Source: Flavobacterium piscinae (lineage in GTDB: Bacteria; Bacteroidota; Bacteroidia; Flavobacteriales; Flavobacteriaceae). From it: a stretch of DNA of 64,000 bases. The DNA is taken from contig NZ_SBKQ01000001.1 of NCBI RefSeq assembly GCF_004122145.1, positions 186,001 to 250,000 of the forward strand, given 5' to 3'. Made by a program: the position numbers and the translations under genes. Shown in pieces: positions 44,598 through 53,318 of this stretch. Numbering within the stretch: position 1 is the stretch's first letter; the number at the start of each line of letters is the position of its first letter. The notes below the pieces were generated by a model that saw nothing but the letters and a program-made list of their open reading frames with translations, did no database searches and was not told where the DNA came from.

Positions 44598-45694
44598 TTT
44601 TAATTGGATTTTATTTAATTCTATTTATTTATGCACTTTTTATTGGTACCTTTATTTATGGTTTCAATAAAATGAAGTCAACGTTTTCAGACAATAAACC
44701 AAAAACAAGTTTTTCAATTGTAATCCCTTTTAGAAATGAAGCTGAAAATCTACCCAACCTTCTACAATCACTATCTTGTTTAGATTATCCAAAGGAACTT
44801 ATTGAAGTGATTTTGGTGGATGATGATTCGGATGAGAAGTTTTCAATGACGAATTATGACCTTTCAATTATTTCAATTAAAAATGTGAGAAATTCTAATT
44901 CACCCAAAAAAGATGCTATTCATACAGCTATTGCTATTGCAAATAAAGAGTGGATAATTACAACAGATGCCGATTGTATAGTTCAATCTAATTGGTTAAA
45001 AATAATTGATTCGTATATTCAAACTGAAAATAAAAGAATGGTCGCTGCCGGTGTTAAACTTCTTTCAAAGAAAGGATTTTTATATGAATTTCAGAATTTA
45101 GATTTTTTGAGTTTGCAAGGTGTGACGATTGGTAGTTTTGGAATTAAAAAACCGTTTATGTGTAATGGTGCAAATTTTGCTTATGAAAAATCATTTTTTA
45201 AAGAACTGAATGGTTTTGAAGGAAACTCTGAAATTGCGAGTGGTGATGACGTTTTTTTATTGCAAAAAGCGATTCAATACGAGCCACAATCGGTAGGGTT
45301 TTGTAAAAACACACTTGCTGTTGTGTTTACAAAAAGTGAATGGAGTTGGAAAACATTGTTTTTTCAAAGAGTTCGATGGGCAAGTAAATCGAGTGTTTAT
45401 GTGGATGGGTTGTCAAGGTGTTTGGCAATGCTTGTTTTCTTAACAAATTTATTATTTGTGATTGGTTTTTGCCTTTGGATAATGCATTTATTTACCTATG
45501 AAAACCTGCTTTTGTATTTTGGAATAAAGTTTTTGGTAGATGGTGTGATTATTTTCCAGTCGGCAGAATTTTTTAATCAACGAATCAGGTATCTCTTGAT
45601 TTCGAGTATCATTTACCCATTTTTCAGTTCGGCAGTTGCAGTTTATGCTTTATTTGGAAAGTATGAATGGAAGGGAAGAAGTTTCAAATCTTAA
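44594..45694 (+). CDS. family 2 glycosyltransferase, membrane-bound
   Basis: A 366-residue GT2 enzyme: an N-terminal transmembrane helix, then the GT-A fold with FSIVIPFRNEAENLPNLLQS, ILVDDDSD, the DxD motif TTDADC (about 122-124), the acceptor-side Asp of SGDDVFLLQKAI and the QRVRWASK motif, then about three C-terminal helices. Such enzymes elongate surface or lipid-linked polysaccharides; donor and acceptor are not known. ATGA overlap with the flippase-like gene; 4-base overlap with the convergent gene. Confidence 0.92.
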   Translation: MILIGFYLILFIYALFIGTFIYGFNKMKSTFSDNKPKTSFSIVIPFRNEAENLPNLLQSLSCLDYPKELIEVILVDDDSDEKFSMTNYDLSIISIKNVRNSNSPKKDAIHTAIAIANKEWIITTDADCIVQSNWLKIIDSYIQTENKRMVAAGVKLLSKKGFLYEFQNLDFLSLQGVTIGSFGIKKPFMCNGANFAYEKSFFKELNGFEGNSEIASGDDVFLLQKAIQYEPQSVGFCKNTLAVVFTKSEWSWKTLFFQRVRWASKSSVYVDGLSRCLAMLVFLTNLLFVIGFCLWIMHLFTYENLLLYFGIKFLVDGVIIFQSAEFFNQRIRYLLISSIIYPFFSSAVAVYALFGKYEWKGRSFKS

Positions 45695-46167
45695 TCCGCT
45701 TTCAAAATTACCGGCAAAATAAATTGCGTTTTCACCGGAATCCCTTCTTTTTGAGCGGGTTCAATTTTAGGGAAATCAGTTAATCTGGCTTTGATGATAC
45801 TGTCTGTTTTTTGCTTGTCATAGGTTAAACTATCCGACGGAAAAAGCGGTTCAAACGTGATTTTGGAATCAGGAAAAACAGTAATTCTCACCTCAATGGT
45901 GTCTAAAACTTTAGCATTGGTCAACAATGAATCCGGAGCAATTTTTTGATGAATAACTTCCGTTAAATACCTAAAAAAGCATTCTTTTTTCAGTTCTTTA
46001 TCCAAAATACTATCGCATTCCGCTACCGACGGATAAACCGTTACTTCGTTCCAATTGATTTCTTTTAATCTTTTTTGTAATAATTCCTCCTCCGAAGGCA
46101 CACGCTTTTCGAAGTATTGGCAGGAGGCCAGAAGAAAAATAAAAAAAAAATAACAAAAGTGTTTCAA
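45691..46167 (-). CDS. lipoprotein of unknown function
   Basis: A 158-residue predicted lipoprotein: signal MKHFCYFFFIFLLASCQYF with the lipobox cysteine at residue 16, then an acidic N-terminal part and a C-terminal strand pair (VRITVFPDSKITFEP, VKTQFILPVIL) that resembles an energy-transducer TonB-C or related beta domain; this is a weak resemblance. Overlaps the end of the glycosyltransferase gene by 4 bases, tail to tail. Confidence 0.7.
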   Translation of the reverse strand: MKHFCYFFFIFLLASCQYFEKRVPSEEELLQKRLKEINWNEVTVYPSVAECDSILDKELKKECFFRYLTEVIHQKIAPDSLLTNAKVLDTIEVRITVFPDSKITFEPLFPSDSLTYDKQKTDSIIKARLTDFPKIEPAQKEGIPVKTQFILPVILKAD

Positions 46168-46216
46168 GTCAAACTATTAAAGACAATTTGCTCAAAATTA
46201 CAATTATTTTTAAAAA

Positions 46217-47359
46217 TCAACCTTTTAAATGAATTTCTTTTTTAATTGCCTTGATTCGATATTCGATATAGGAAAGTTTTTCGTTGTCCATATCAGGAAA
46301 TTTAGCCTTCAAATTTTCGAATGTTTTGAGTTTTACAGTCAAATCTTTTGAAGTTTCATCGGTAATTAATGCAATTTGGTAATGAGCTTCCAGATATTCC
46401 GGTTGTTCCTGAATTGTTTTTTTGTAAAACGTTAAAGCTTTAGTCAAATTTCCATTTTCTTGATTAAAAAGTGCAATCGAAAAATATTCTTTTTCAAATG
46501 TTGCCGTTTTTAATTCTTTAGAAATCATAAAATGTTTTTCTGCCAATTTTAAGTTTTTCAAATAACCATAATTTAATCCGATATTATAATGAAAATCAGG
46601 ATTGTCAATTTCTTCAAATTGAATCATCAATGACTCATAAACATCAATTGATTTTTGATATTCCTTTAATTTCATTAAACAAAGAGCAATTTTTTCATAC
46701 ACAAATTGTTCTTTAAAGTTCAATTCTATTAAATATTCAAATGCTTTTTTTGCATTTTTAAAATCAGATTTACCATATAAACATTGTGCTTTTAATGATA
46801 TAAAATCAGTGTTTTGAGGCTGTTGTTTTAAAATTTTTTCAATAATAGCCATTGCTTTTTCCCATCGTTCTGCACGCATTTCAAACAAGGCTATTTTATA
46901 ATTGCTTTTTAAATGAAAATTGTCTAATTCAATTACTTTTTGAAAAGTTTTTACTGCTTCTAAAATTTTTAAATCTTGTTCATAAGCTAATCCTAAATAA
47001 TAAAAGTAGGTTGGATTTTCGTTTTCTTCTGTCAATTTTTCAAAAGTTGCAATGGCTTTTTTCAATTTTTTGAGTTGCAATACCGTTTTGCCGTACATAA
47101 AATTTACCAACGTATTCAAACTATCAACAGCAATATAATTCTCTAAATTTTTCAATGCATTCACATAATCACCATTCGCTTCGTGCACTTTGGCGATTTT
47201 GAATTCCTTTATGTTTTCTTTAGAAAGTAAATAGTTTTCGATGGCTTTGTTATAAAAACCAGCAGCAAACAAATTATCGCCAATTTCTATGTGTTGAGCG
47301 TTAATATTGGCAAATTGAATGTAGAATAGAACTAGAATAATGTTATTTCTTTTTAGCAT
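46217..47359 (-). CDS. tetratricopeptide repeat protein
   Basis: A 380-residue secreted TPR protein (signal MLKRNNIILVLFYIQFANINAQ). About ten TPR motifs run from residue 30 to 370, for example YYLGLAYEQDLKILEAVKTF. It overlaps the end of the M56 gene by 17 bases (28 if the ATG at 47371 is used), so it is the last gene of the blaI-M56-TPR operon. A protein-interaction scaffold in the periplasm is likely; its partner is not known. Confidence 0.83.
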   Translation of the reverse strand: MLKRNNIILVLFYIQFANINAQHIEIGDNLFAAGFYNKAIENYLLSKENIKEFKIAKVHEANGDYVNALKNLENYIAVDSLNTLVNFMYGKTVLQLKKLKKAIATFEKLTEENENPTYFYYLGLAYEQDLKILEAVKTFQKVIELDNFHLKSNYKIALFEMRAERWEKAMAIIEKILKQQPQNTDFISLKAQCLYGKSDFKNAKKAFEYLIELNFKEQFVYEKIALCLMKLKEYQKSIDVYESLMIQFEEIDNPDFHYNIGLNYGYLKNLKLAEKHFMISKELKTATFEKEYFSIALFNQENGNLTKALTFYKKTIQEQPEYLEAHYQIALITDETSKDLTVKLKTFENLKAKFPDMDNEKLSYIEYRIKAIKKEIHLKG

Positions 47360-48938
47360 CTTCTTTATCATCTAGTTTAAAAGTGATTGGAATAGACATT
47401 GACATATTAACGGCTTTTCTTTGATGAACAGCCGGTTTTAGTGTTGGCGTTTTCATCATTAATTCATAAACACATTTTTCTAAAATTTCATCTGGAGCTC
47501 GAATAGCTTTGATAGCAATTGCTCCATCTTTTTTTATAATAAAATTCACAAAAACTTTACCGGAAATGTTTTTTTTAATAGCCTCTTCAGGATAATGAAA
47601 ATTTTGTTTAATATGGTTTTGTAATTCATTTTGAAAACATTCTTTTGTTTTATCTTTTTCACAATTTTCGAAAAGCGGAACTTGATCAACTTCCACAAAC
47701 GGAATGGTTTCTTCATTCAAAACATCAGCTGGAACTAAATATTGAATTGTTTTTATTGATTCAGATTTTTTATTGTTTTCAATTTCTTGTTTTTTCCATT
47801 TTACATATTCGTCATAAGTTCTGCCTGTTTTGGTTAGGTTTGGGAATTCACTCTCCTTGATGATGCCTTTTTCGATGGATTCTTCGGCCATTAATCTCAT
47901 AAGCATCATAAATTTGTAATACGTTTCTTTTGATTGTATTTCATCTTCGGAAGATTTTTCTTTATCAATAAGGCGACTCAATTGCTCATAGGCTGATTCG
48001 CCTTTAGACGATTTTAAACGAAATTCGTCATAAATAAATTGCTTCATTTCTTCATCATTCATACTGTTCAAATCTTGAGCTTGAACTTGGTTGGATGAAG
48101 CAAAAAGAAGCATAACAGCTAAAAAGGGTAGAGCAACTAAAAATTTTAATTTTGCCATTTTTTTTGATTTTTTATTCAACATAATTATTCTTTTTTGTAG
48201 TAATGATTTAGAGGAAAAGGAATTGGTAAACGAAAAATTTTCAGTTCCAAAAATTTCCTGCAATAGGGTTTCATAATTTTTAGATTTATCTATGTTTTGA
48301 TCTGCAATGAATTCATGAATTTCAGCACTGTATTTTTGATACAAATAAATCAGCGGATTAAACCAAAGAAAAATTCTCAATAATTCAAAAAACAGTAAAT
48401 CAAACGAATGTTTTTGTTTAATGTGAATCAATTCATGATTCAAAATCGACGAATAAGAATCATTTTTGACATTTTCACCAATGAAAAAGCAATTCATAAA
48501 TGAAAAAGCAGAAGTTGAATTCGGAATTCTATATTCAACAAATTCAGGAAAAACAATTTTTCTACTCTTTTGTTTTAATTGATCCAAATGATATAATTTT
48601 CGAAAAAATAAGATGGCAAAAACCATACACCCAATTAAATAAAAATGTTCTATTGAAAATGAGAAATTTGAGGACTCTTCAGCTATCATTTGAATGCCAT
48701 TTTCCTTTTTACCAGCCGAAGCATACAAAACGATTTCATTAATTGTTGTCGATACATTTTCCGAAATCGACTTTCTAAACCAATTTATTTTTAAAAAAGG
48801 AATCAAAATCGACAAAACAGTGGTTGCCAACAAATAAAATCTATTCCACTGAAAAAAAGTTTCTCTTTTTAACAACGTTTCATAAATCAGTAAAAAAACA
48901 AATTGACAAATGACGATTTTTAAAATAATTTCAATCAT
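47343..48938 (-). CDS. BlaR1-like M56 metallopeptidase with TonB C-terminal domain
   Basis: A 531-residue membrane sensor protease. Four transmembrane segments (about 1-20, 34-52, 95-112, 265-285) flank a zinc protease domain with HELIH (about 173-177) and the downstream Glu region. After the last helix lies a periplasmic part with a TonB-C/energy-transducer domain (YPEEAIKKNISGKVFVNF, PAVHQRKAVNM). With the BlaI repressor two bases upstream this is a sensor-protease/repressor pair, in which activated protease would cleave BlaI. The signal need not be a beta-lactam: there is no beta-lactamase here. Confidence 0.9.
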   Translation of the reverse strand: MIEIILKIVICQFVFLLIYETLLKRETFFQWNRFYLLATTVLSILIPFLKINWFRKSISENVSTTINEIVLYASAGKKENGIQMIAEESSNFSFSIEHFYLIGCMVFAILFFRKLYHLDQLKQKSRKIVFPEFVEYRIPNSTSAFSFMNCFFIGENVKNDSYSSILNHELIHIKQKHSFDLLFFELLRIFLWFNPLIYLYQKYSAEIHEFIADQNIDKSKNYETLLQEIFGTENFSFTNSFSSKSLLQKRIIMLNKKSKKMAKLKFLVALPFLAVMLLFASSNQVQAQDLNSMNDEEMKQFIYDEFRLKSSKGESAYEQLSRLIDKEKSSEDEIQSKETYYKFMMLMRLMAEESIEKGIIKESEFPNLTKTGRTYDEYVKWKKQEIENNKKSESIKTIQYLVPADVLNEETIPFVEVDQVPLFENCEKDKTKECFQNELQNHIKQNFHYPEEAIKKNISGKVFVNFIIKKDGAIAIKAIRAPDEILEKCVYELMMKTPTLKPAVHQRKAVNMSMSIPITFKLDDKEDAKKK

Positions 48939-48940
48939 AA

Positions 48941-49303
48941 TTATTTATTTTTAGTATTTACTTCCTTTAAAATCTCTTCTAATTCAGACAAACTCATATC
49001 GTTTTTCTTCATAAAAAAAGAAACCATACTTTTAAACGATCCTTGAAAATAACCATCAACTAATTTGTTTATTGATTCGTTGCTATAATCAGTTTTCTTC
49101 ACAATCGGAAAATATAAATAACCCTTTCCGTCTTGTTCATGGTTCACAAAGCCTTTGTTTTCCAAAATTCTAACTATGGTAGAAACCGTGTTATAAGCTG
49201 GTTTTGGTTCGGACAAATGCTCAATAATTTCTTTTACAGAGGTTTTTTCTAACTTCCACAAAACGTGCATAATTTCCTCTTCGGCTTTCGTTAATTGTTT
49301 CAT
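48941..49303 (-). CDS. BlaI/MecI/CopY family transcriptional repressor
   Basis: A 120-residue repressor: winged helix (MKQLTKAEEEIMHVLWKLEK, VKEIIEHL, AYNTVSTIVRILENKGFV) and a C-terminal dimerisation region where the M56 protease would cut. ATG at 49303 is used; the frame to 49336 runs across one of its own operators. First gene of the operon with M56 and TPR. Three near-identical dyads at 49310-49377 surround its promoter, so strong autorepression is expected. Confidence 0.92.
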   Translation of the reverse strand: MKQLTKAEEEIMHVLWKLEKTSVKEIIEHLSEPKPAYNTVSTIVRILENKGFVNHEQDGKGYLYFPIVKKTDYSNESINKLVDGYFQGSFKSMVSFFMKKNDMSLSELEEILKEVNTKNK

Positions 49304-49309
49304 TTTTTG

Positions 49310-49377
49310 AACTAATTTTTTAGTTGAATAAAGCAAATATATAAACTAAATCTTTAGTTTCAACTAATTTTTTAGTT
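49310..49377 (-). promoter_or_regulatory. blaI promoter with three BlaI-type operators
   Basis: On the minus strand TTG (49363-49361), a 19-base spacer and TATATTTG (49341-49334). Three dyads share ACTAA..TTAGT: AACTAATTTTTTAGTT at 49310-49325 and 49362-49377, identical, and AAACTAAATCTTTAGTTT at 49343-49360, which fills the promoter spacer. Repressor bound to the middle site would cover the -7/-33 interval. Confidence 0.85.
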
Positions 49378-49402
49378 TTATTTTTAATAAACAATAAATT
49401 TA

Positions 49403-49410
49403 TACCTTTG
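49403..49410 (+). promoter_or_regulatory. -7 element of DUF456 gene
   Basis: TACCTTTG ends 4 bases before the ATG at 49415, so the transcript may be leaderless. The nearest operator (49362-49377) is 25 bases upstream and could influence it. Confidence 0.5.
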
Positions 49411-49414
49411 ATTC

Positions 49415-49915
49415 ATGGATTTAACACTTTTACTCATCGCATTCATTTTAATGCTTGTTGGCATTCTTGGCAGTTTTTTGCCTGTTTTACCCGGACCACC
49501 CATCAGTTGGGTGGGACTTTTGTTGTTGTATTTAACCAAAGCCGTTCCTATGAATTACACTGTTCTAGGCATCACTTTGTTTGTTGCCATAGTGGTAGGC
49601 GTTCTCGATTACATCATTCCTGCCAAAGGAACAAAGCGTTTTGGCGGCAGCAAATACGGCATCTGGGGAACGAACATTGGCTTGATTGTTGGTATTTTGG
49701 CTCCCATTCCATTGGGTTTTATCATCGGGCCGTTTGTAGGTGCGTTTGTGGGTGAATTGATGAATGATTCCAAAGATTCACAAAAAGCATTCAAAGCCGC
49801 AACCGGTTCATTCATTGGGTTTTTGGCGTCTACGTTTATAAAATTTGTGGTTTCAATGGTGTTTTTCGGTCTTTTTCTTTTAAAAGTTTGGGAATACCGA
49901 AGTGAATTATTTTAA
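49415..49915 (+). CDS. DUF456 domain-containing membrane protein
   Basis: A 166-residue membrane protein with four to five helices, the DUF456 family. The LPVLPGPPISWVGLL motif, the DYIIPAKGTKRFGGSKYGIWGT segment and the GPFVGAFVGEL motif are hallmarks; the Gly-rich segments suggest tightly packed helices. Function unknown. Divergent from the BlaI operon. Downstream lies structured element B. Confidence 0.87.
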   Translation: MDLTLLLIAFILMLVGILGSFLPVLPGPPISWVGLLLLYLTKAVPMNYTVLGITLFVAIVVGVLDYIIPAKGTKRFGGSKYGIWGTNIGLIVGILAPIPLGFIIGPFVGAFVGELMNDSKDSQKAFKAATGSFIGFLASTFIKFVVSMVFFGLFLLKVWEYRSELF

Positions 49916-49921
49916 TTTTTT

Positions 49922-50060
49922 GGGCCTTATCGGGCTTTTCGCTCCAAGTCCTCACAAAAAACACAATTTTCTATAAACCAAAAAGAGCTTCTGTTGGTCG
50001 CTTTTTTGGTTCAAGAAAATTAGCGTTTTTTTGCTCCGGGCTTTCCGTTTCAATCCCGGG
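49922..50060 (+). repeat. structured intergenic element, copy B
   Basis: 139 bases, collinear with copy A at 38521-38660: GGGCTTTTCGCTCCAAGTCC on the left, GGGCTTTCCGTTTCAATCCC on the right, and apical loop TTCTGTTGGTC at 49989-49999. The inner stem is ACCAAAAAGAGC / GCTTTTTTGGT and a second stem AATTTTCT / AGAAAATT follows, entirely different in sequence from copy A but still paired. Confidence 0.7.
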
Positions 50061-50116
50061 CAGGGGAGGAGTGCTTTAAAGTAAATTTGAGATAGCCACA
50101 AAATCATCCATAGAAA

Positions 50117-50145
50117 AAGGGCAAAATTGCTTTCACCCTTTGATT
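50117..50145 (-). terminator. weak terminator after T9SS type A gene
   Basis: AAAGGG and CCCTTT arms (6 bp) around a 14-base loop, followed on the minus strand by TTTTTC. Weak pairing. Confidence 0.35.
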
Positions 50146-50163
50146 ATAAATGATTTATTGATA

Positions 50164-53100
50164 TTATTGTTTAATCACTTTATTCACTAATTTCTGATTC
50201 GAAGCGGTAATCACTTCTACCATATAAACACCTTGGTGTAAATTAGAAAAATCAACAGCAGTGGCATTGACTTCCAATTTATTTTTATAATAAACCCTTT
50301 TTCCAACCACATCATACACCGAAATTTCGGAAATTGTATCGCTTCCATTCAGTTGAACTTGAAGTCTGTCTTTTGTTGGGTTTGGAGAAAGTACAACCGT
50401 TGAATTAGTAAAATCAGGTGTGCTTAAGTTTTCTACAAATTCGGTTTCAAACGTATTGGTCACAATCACCGGATTAAAGTCAAAGTAGATGTCAGCCGTA
50501 TTGGGAATGATATCGCCTACTGCAATACCTTGATTTGGCTTAATTTTAAAATGTACAAATCCGATACTGGCATTTTCATTTACAATTTGTGGTACTAATT
50601 GAATATTGTCAAATTTCCAAATCAATTCATTACTAATGCGTTCTAAAATATACGGATGACTGGCTGCAATCATTCGCAAACTTTCCGGATTCAATTGAGC
50701 ATCCAACACATCTTCTAGGCGAACAAAAGTAGCATTGGTGGTTCCTGTATTTTGAAAACGAATGGTGTAATACAAATAATCATCCTCCGTAAAATCAGCT
50801 AATGCAATTTTATCACCATGTGACTCATTTTTTTCATTCGGGTCATATGAAGCCACAATTGGTTTTGTTTGCGAAGCAGTGTTGTTATTTGGATTAGCAT
50901 CCGTAGTTAAACTGGAAATCGAAACAAAATTAGTTGCCAAATCTCCAATAGCAACCGTAGGAATAGGTGGCACACTCATCGTTACAGTAATTGATCTTGT
51001 TTCAGATGGCATTAAATCTGTATAATCAAATGTAAATCCGGTGGGTAGATTCGTTGTTCCTCCAACCGAAATGTTGCTGATGGTTAAAGCAGGATCTTTC
51101 TCAAAACTTAATGTGCCGGATGCCGGAGCAATACCGTTGTTGGTATAATAAATTGTATTGATATAATTAAATCCTGCTGCCGGTTGGTTGGTTGCTACCA
51201 AGGAAACTGTAACATCATTGTAGGGGGTTGTGTTTACGATAGGAATATAATAGACATTAGATTCTGTTTGAGAAAAGACAACATCCTCAAAACTGATAGG
51301 TTCTGCATAAAAACCTGCAAACTCAGAGTAAATGGAATAATTAAAATCATAGGTGTCGGTTTCGTTTTCAGGGAAAATATAAAACACGCCGTTGTGCGAT
51401 GTGGCAGAAACCGTTTCACCTGAATTATTCAGTTGATAATTCAAATTACCATTTAAAAAGTTGGGTTCGCCGGCATCTTTAATTCCATTGTTATTTGAAT
51501 CTAAAAAGGTAATAAGTTGGATATTTTCTCTACATTGGTTGCCTAAAGCCAAACTTCCACCTTCAATAAAAACGGCCGAATCAAAAGAAGTATCTTGATA
51601 ATCACCAACAGAAAGTTTTAATGAATAGGTATGATTAGGAATAACCGATGCAATCGCAGTCATAGGCATGGTATAACCTCTCATGTTCAAGCTGCTATTT
51701 GGGTTATTTACATTATACGTGCTGAAAAATTGTGGGTTAACAGACGGACAGTTTACATTGTGAATAATATCCCTTATAGTGGTCACAGAAACAGGTGTGG
51801 TTGTACCGGGAACAATTGCAATATTCGTTACTTCGTTTGTTGTTAAATCGGTTAAAATAAATCCAAATACATCTGAATATTGACATTGGTATTGACCGTA
51901 CTCATTGGAGGCAAAAATAAAGTTGAAACTTAAAATATTGGAGGTTGGAGTGATATCAAACTTCACAAAAGACACGTCATTTATTGTGCCCGTCTGTCCC
52001 GTTAATTGCATGATGGCATTTAATTGTGGGTCGCCCGCTTGAGAGCAAGTTGTTGATAAAGAATTGGCATTGTATGGTCCTTCTGTAAAGATTGCTTGTC
52101 CACTTCTTATGATCATTCCTTGTTCAAAAGGAAAGTCACTATCGTTTCCATTAAAATAGCCCACACCACAAGGGCCCTGGGTTACCACATTTTCAATTAC
52201 GCCACAACTGGAATTTAAAATAATATTTTTTAATAGTTGTTCCGGTGAAAAAGAAGTGGTGTTTACACTAATATATGGGGTTACCGTTGAACCACAAGTA
52301 GCCGTAGTAAATGTGAATCCTTCTGACCAATCTGTTGCGGTTTGATTTTCACAAAGTGTGCGAACGTAAAAAGTATATCCGGTTTCACATGTAAGGGCTG
52401 TAATAGTGTAGGGATTAGAATTAATGATAAAACCTTGCGAACTTGGGTTGGGTTCAGGAGAACCTTCCGGAAGTATAATAATTTCATTTAAAGTAGCGGG
52501 CGAGGATTGATTTACCCAAGATAAAACGGCTCCTGTTTCAAAAACGCTGGTTACATTCAAATTGATGGGTGTTTCACAACTAGTGGAACAATTTTCTACA
52601 AATAAAAAGAATTCTCCACCCCAAAAACAACCGGTAATTAAATTTTCAATGCGGATGTAAATGATTTGGTTAGGAGATGTGTTGGTATAAGTATAACCAA
52701 TTGGATTAGATTGGGTTTCCATGTCCGATTGAGTTTCGTAAAACTGCACTAACATTGAGTTTGGCGTTGCATTGTTGACTTGATAAATAATCTGCACAGC
52801 TTCGTTAAAATCAAAAGTTGCAATTCCGTCATTATTATCATCACAAGCAGTCGCTACTTCTGTACCTAAAGAAGGAAGAGGATTTACTTGTAGTGAAAAT
52901 GAATTAATGGTCACCTCTGAAGTCGAATTATTTACAAATGAGACCCAAATTAGTTGTGGATTAGTACTGTTCGCATAACTGGTTGGATTTGGTATTGCAT
53001 TCACATTTGCTATAGCATTCGTTTGGCTTAAATAGAATGCCGTGGTAAAATCATTTGGATTTTGGCCTCCTAATAAACCCGGAATAACCGTTGTTAAATC

Positions 53101-53214
53101 AAATGTTTGAGTGCCGTTATATTCAGTGTCACACGCTGTCAATTGAATTTGTGCTTGTGTTCCGAAGACAAAGAATAAAAGAAAAAATGTCAGAGAAAGT
53201 AGTTTTGTTTTCAT
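50164..53214 (-). CDS. large secreted protein with choice-of-anchor L and T9SS type A sorting domain
   Basis: A 1016-residue exported protein with signal peptide MKTKLLSLTFFLLFFVFGTQ. A fibronectin type III-like domain lies at about 215-305. About 320-550 is a choice-of-anchor L domain (NILSFNFIFASNEYGQY, FGFILTDLTT, GDYQDTSFDSAVFIEGG). An SD-repeat/DUF11-like section follows (YDPNEKNESHGDKI) and then the T9SS type A tail (LSPNPTKDRLQVQL, VYDVVGKRVYY, VYMVEVIT, KQ end). It should be secreted by the T9SS. It shares its C-terminal half with the next gene upstream. Biochemical role not evident. Confidence 0.88.
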   Translation of the reverse strand: MKTKLLSLTFFLLFFVFGTQAQIQLTACDTEYNGTQTFDLTTVIPGLLGGQNPNDFTTAFYLSQTNAIANVNAIPNPTSYANSTNPQLIWVSFVNNSTSEVTINSFSLQVNPLPSLGTEVATACDDNNDGIATFDFNEAVQIIYQVNNATPNSMLVQFYETQSDMETQSNPIGYTYTNTSPNQIIYIRIENLITGCFWGGEFFLFVENCSTSCETPINLNVTSVFETGAVLSWVNQSSPATLNEIIILPEGSPEPNPSSQGFIINSNPYTITALTCETGYTFYVRTLCENQTATDWSEGFTFTTATCGSTVTPYISVNTTSFSPEQLLKNIILNSSCGVIENVVTQGPCGVGYFNGNDSDFPFEQGMIIRSGQAIFTEGPYNANSLSTTCSQAGDPQLNAIMQLTGQTGTINDVSFVKFDITPTSNILSFNFIFASNEYGQYQCQYSDVFGFILTDLTTNEVTNIAIVPGTTTPVSVTTIRDIIHNVNCPSVNPQFFSTYNVNNPNSSLNMRGYTMPMTAIASVIPNHTYSLKLSVGDYQDTSFDSAVFIEGGSLALGNQCRENIQLITFLDSNNNGIKDAGEPNFLNGNLNYQLNNSGETVSATSHNGVFYIFPENETDTYDFNYSIYSEFAGFYAEPISFEDVVFSQTESNVYYIPIVNTTPYNDVTVSLVATNQPAAGFNYINTIYYTNNGIAPASGTLSFEKDPALTISNISVGGTTNLPTGFTFDYTDLMPSETRSITVTMSVPPIPTVAIGDLATNFVSISSLTTDANPNNNTASQTKPIVASYDPNEKNESHGDKIALADFTEDDYLYYTIRFQNTGTTNATFVRLEDVLDAQLNPESLRMIAASHPYILERISNELIWKFDNIQLVPQIVNENASIGFVHFKIKPNQGIAVGDIIPNTADIYFDFNPVIVTNTFETEFVENLSTPDFTNSTVVLSPNPTKDRLQVQLNGSDTISEISVYDVVGKRVYYKNKLEVNATAVDFSNLHQGVYMVEVITASNQKLVNKVIKQ

Positions 53215-53233
53215 TTTTGAATGATTAGGTAAT

Positions 53234-53241
53234 CAAAAGTA
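53234..53241 (-). promoter_or_regulatory. -7 element of T9SS gene at 50164
   Basis: TACTTTTG on the minus strand, 19 bases before the ATG. The flanking roughly 70 bases resemble the region upstream of the paralogue at 55613. Confidence 0.45.
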
Positions 53242-53318
53242 ATTGATTTTTAGGTAATTGTAATTAACTGAATGAGAATATTTTGTGTTTGAATAAAATT
53301 CAGAATTCAGTGAGATTT

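Noticed and set aside
45691..46167. TonB-type energy transducer
   Set aside because: The C-terminal strand pattern is suggestive, but there is no transmembrane anchor or Pro-rich linker and it has a lipobox, so only an unknown lipoprotein is claimed.
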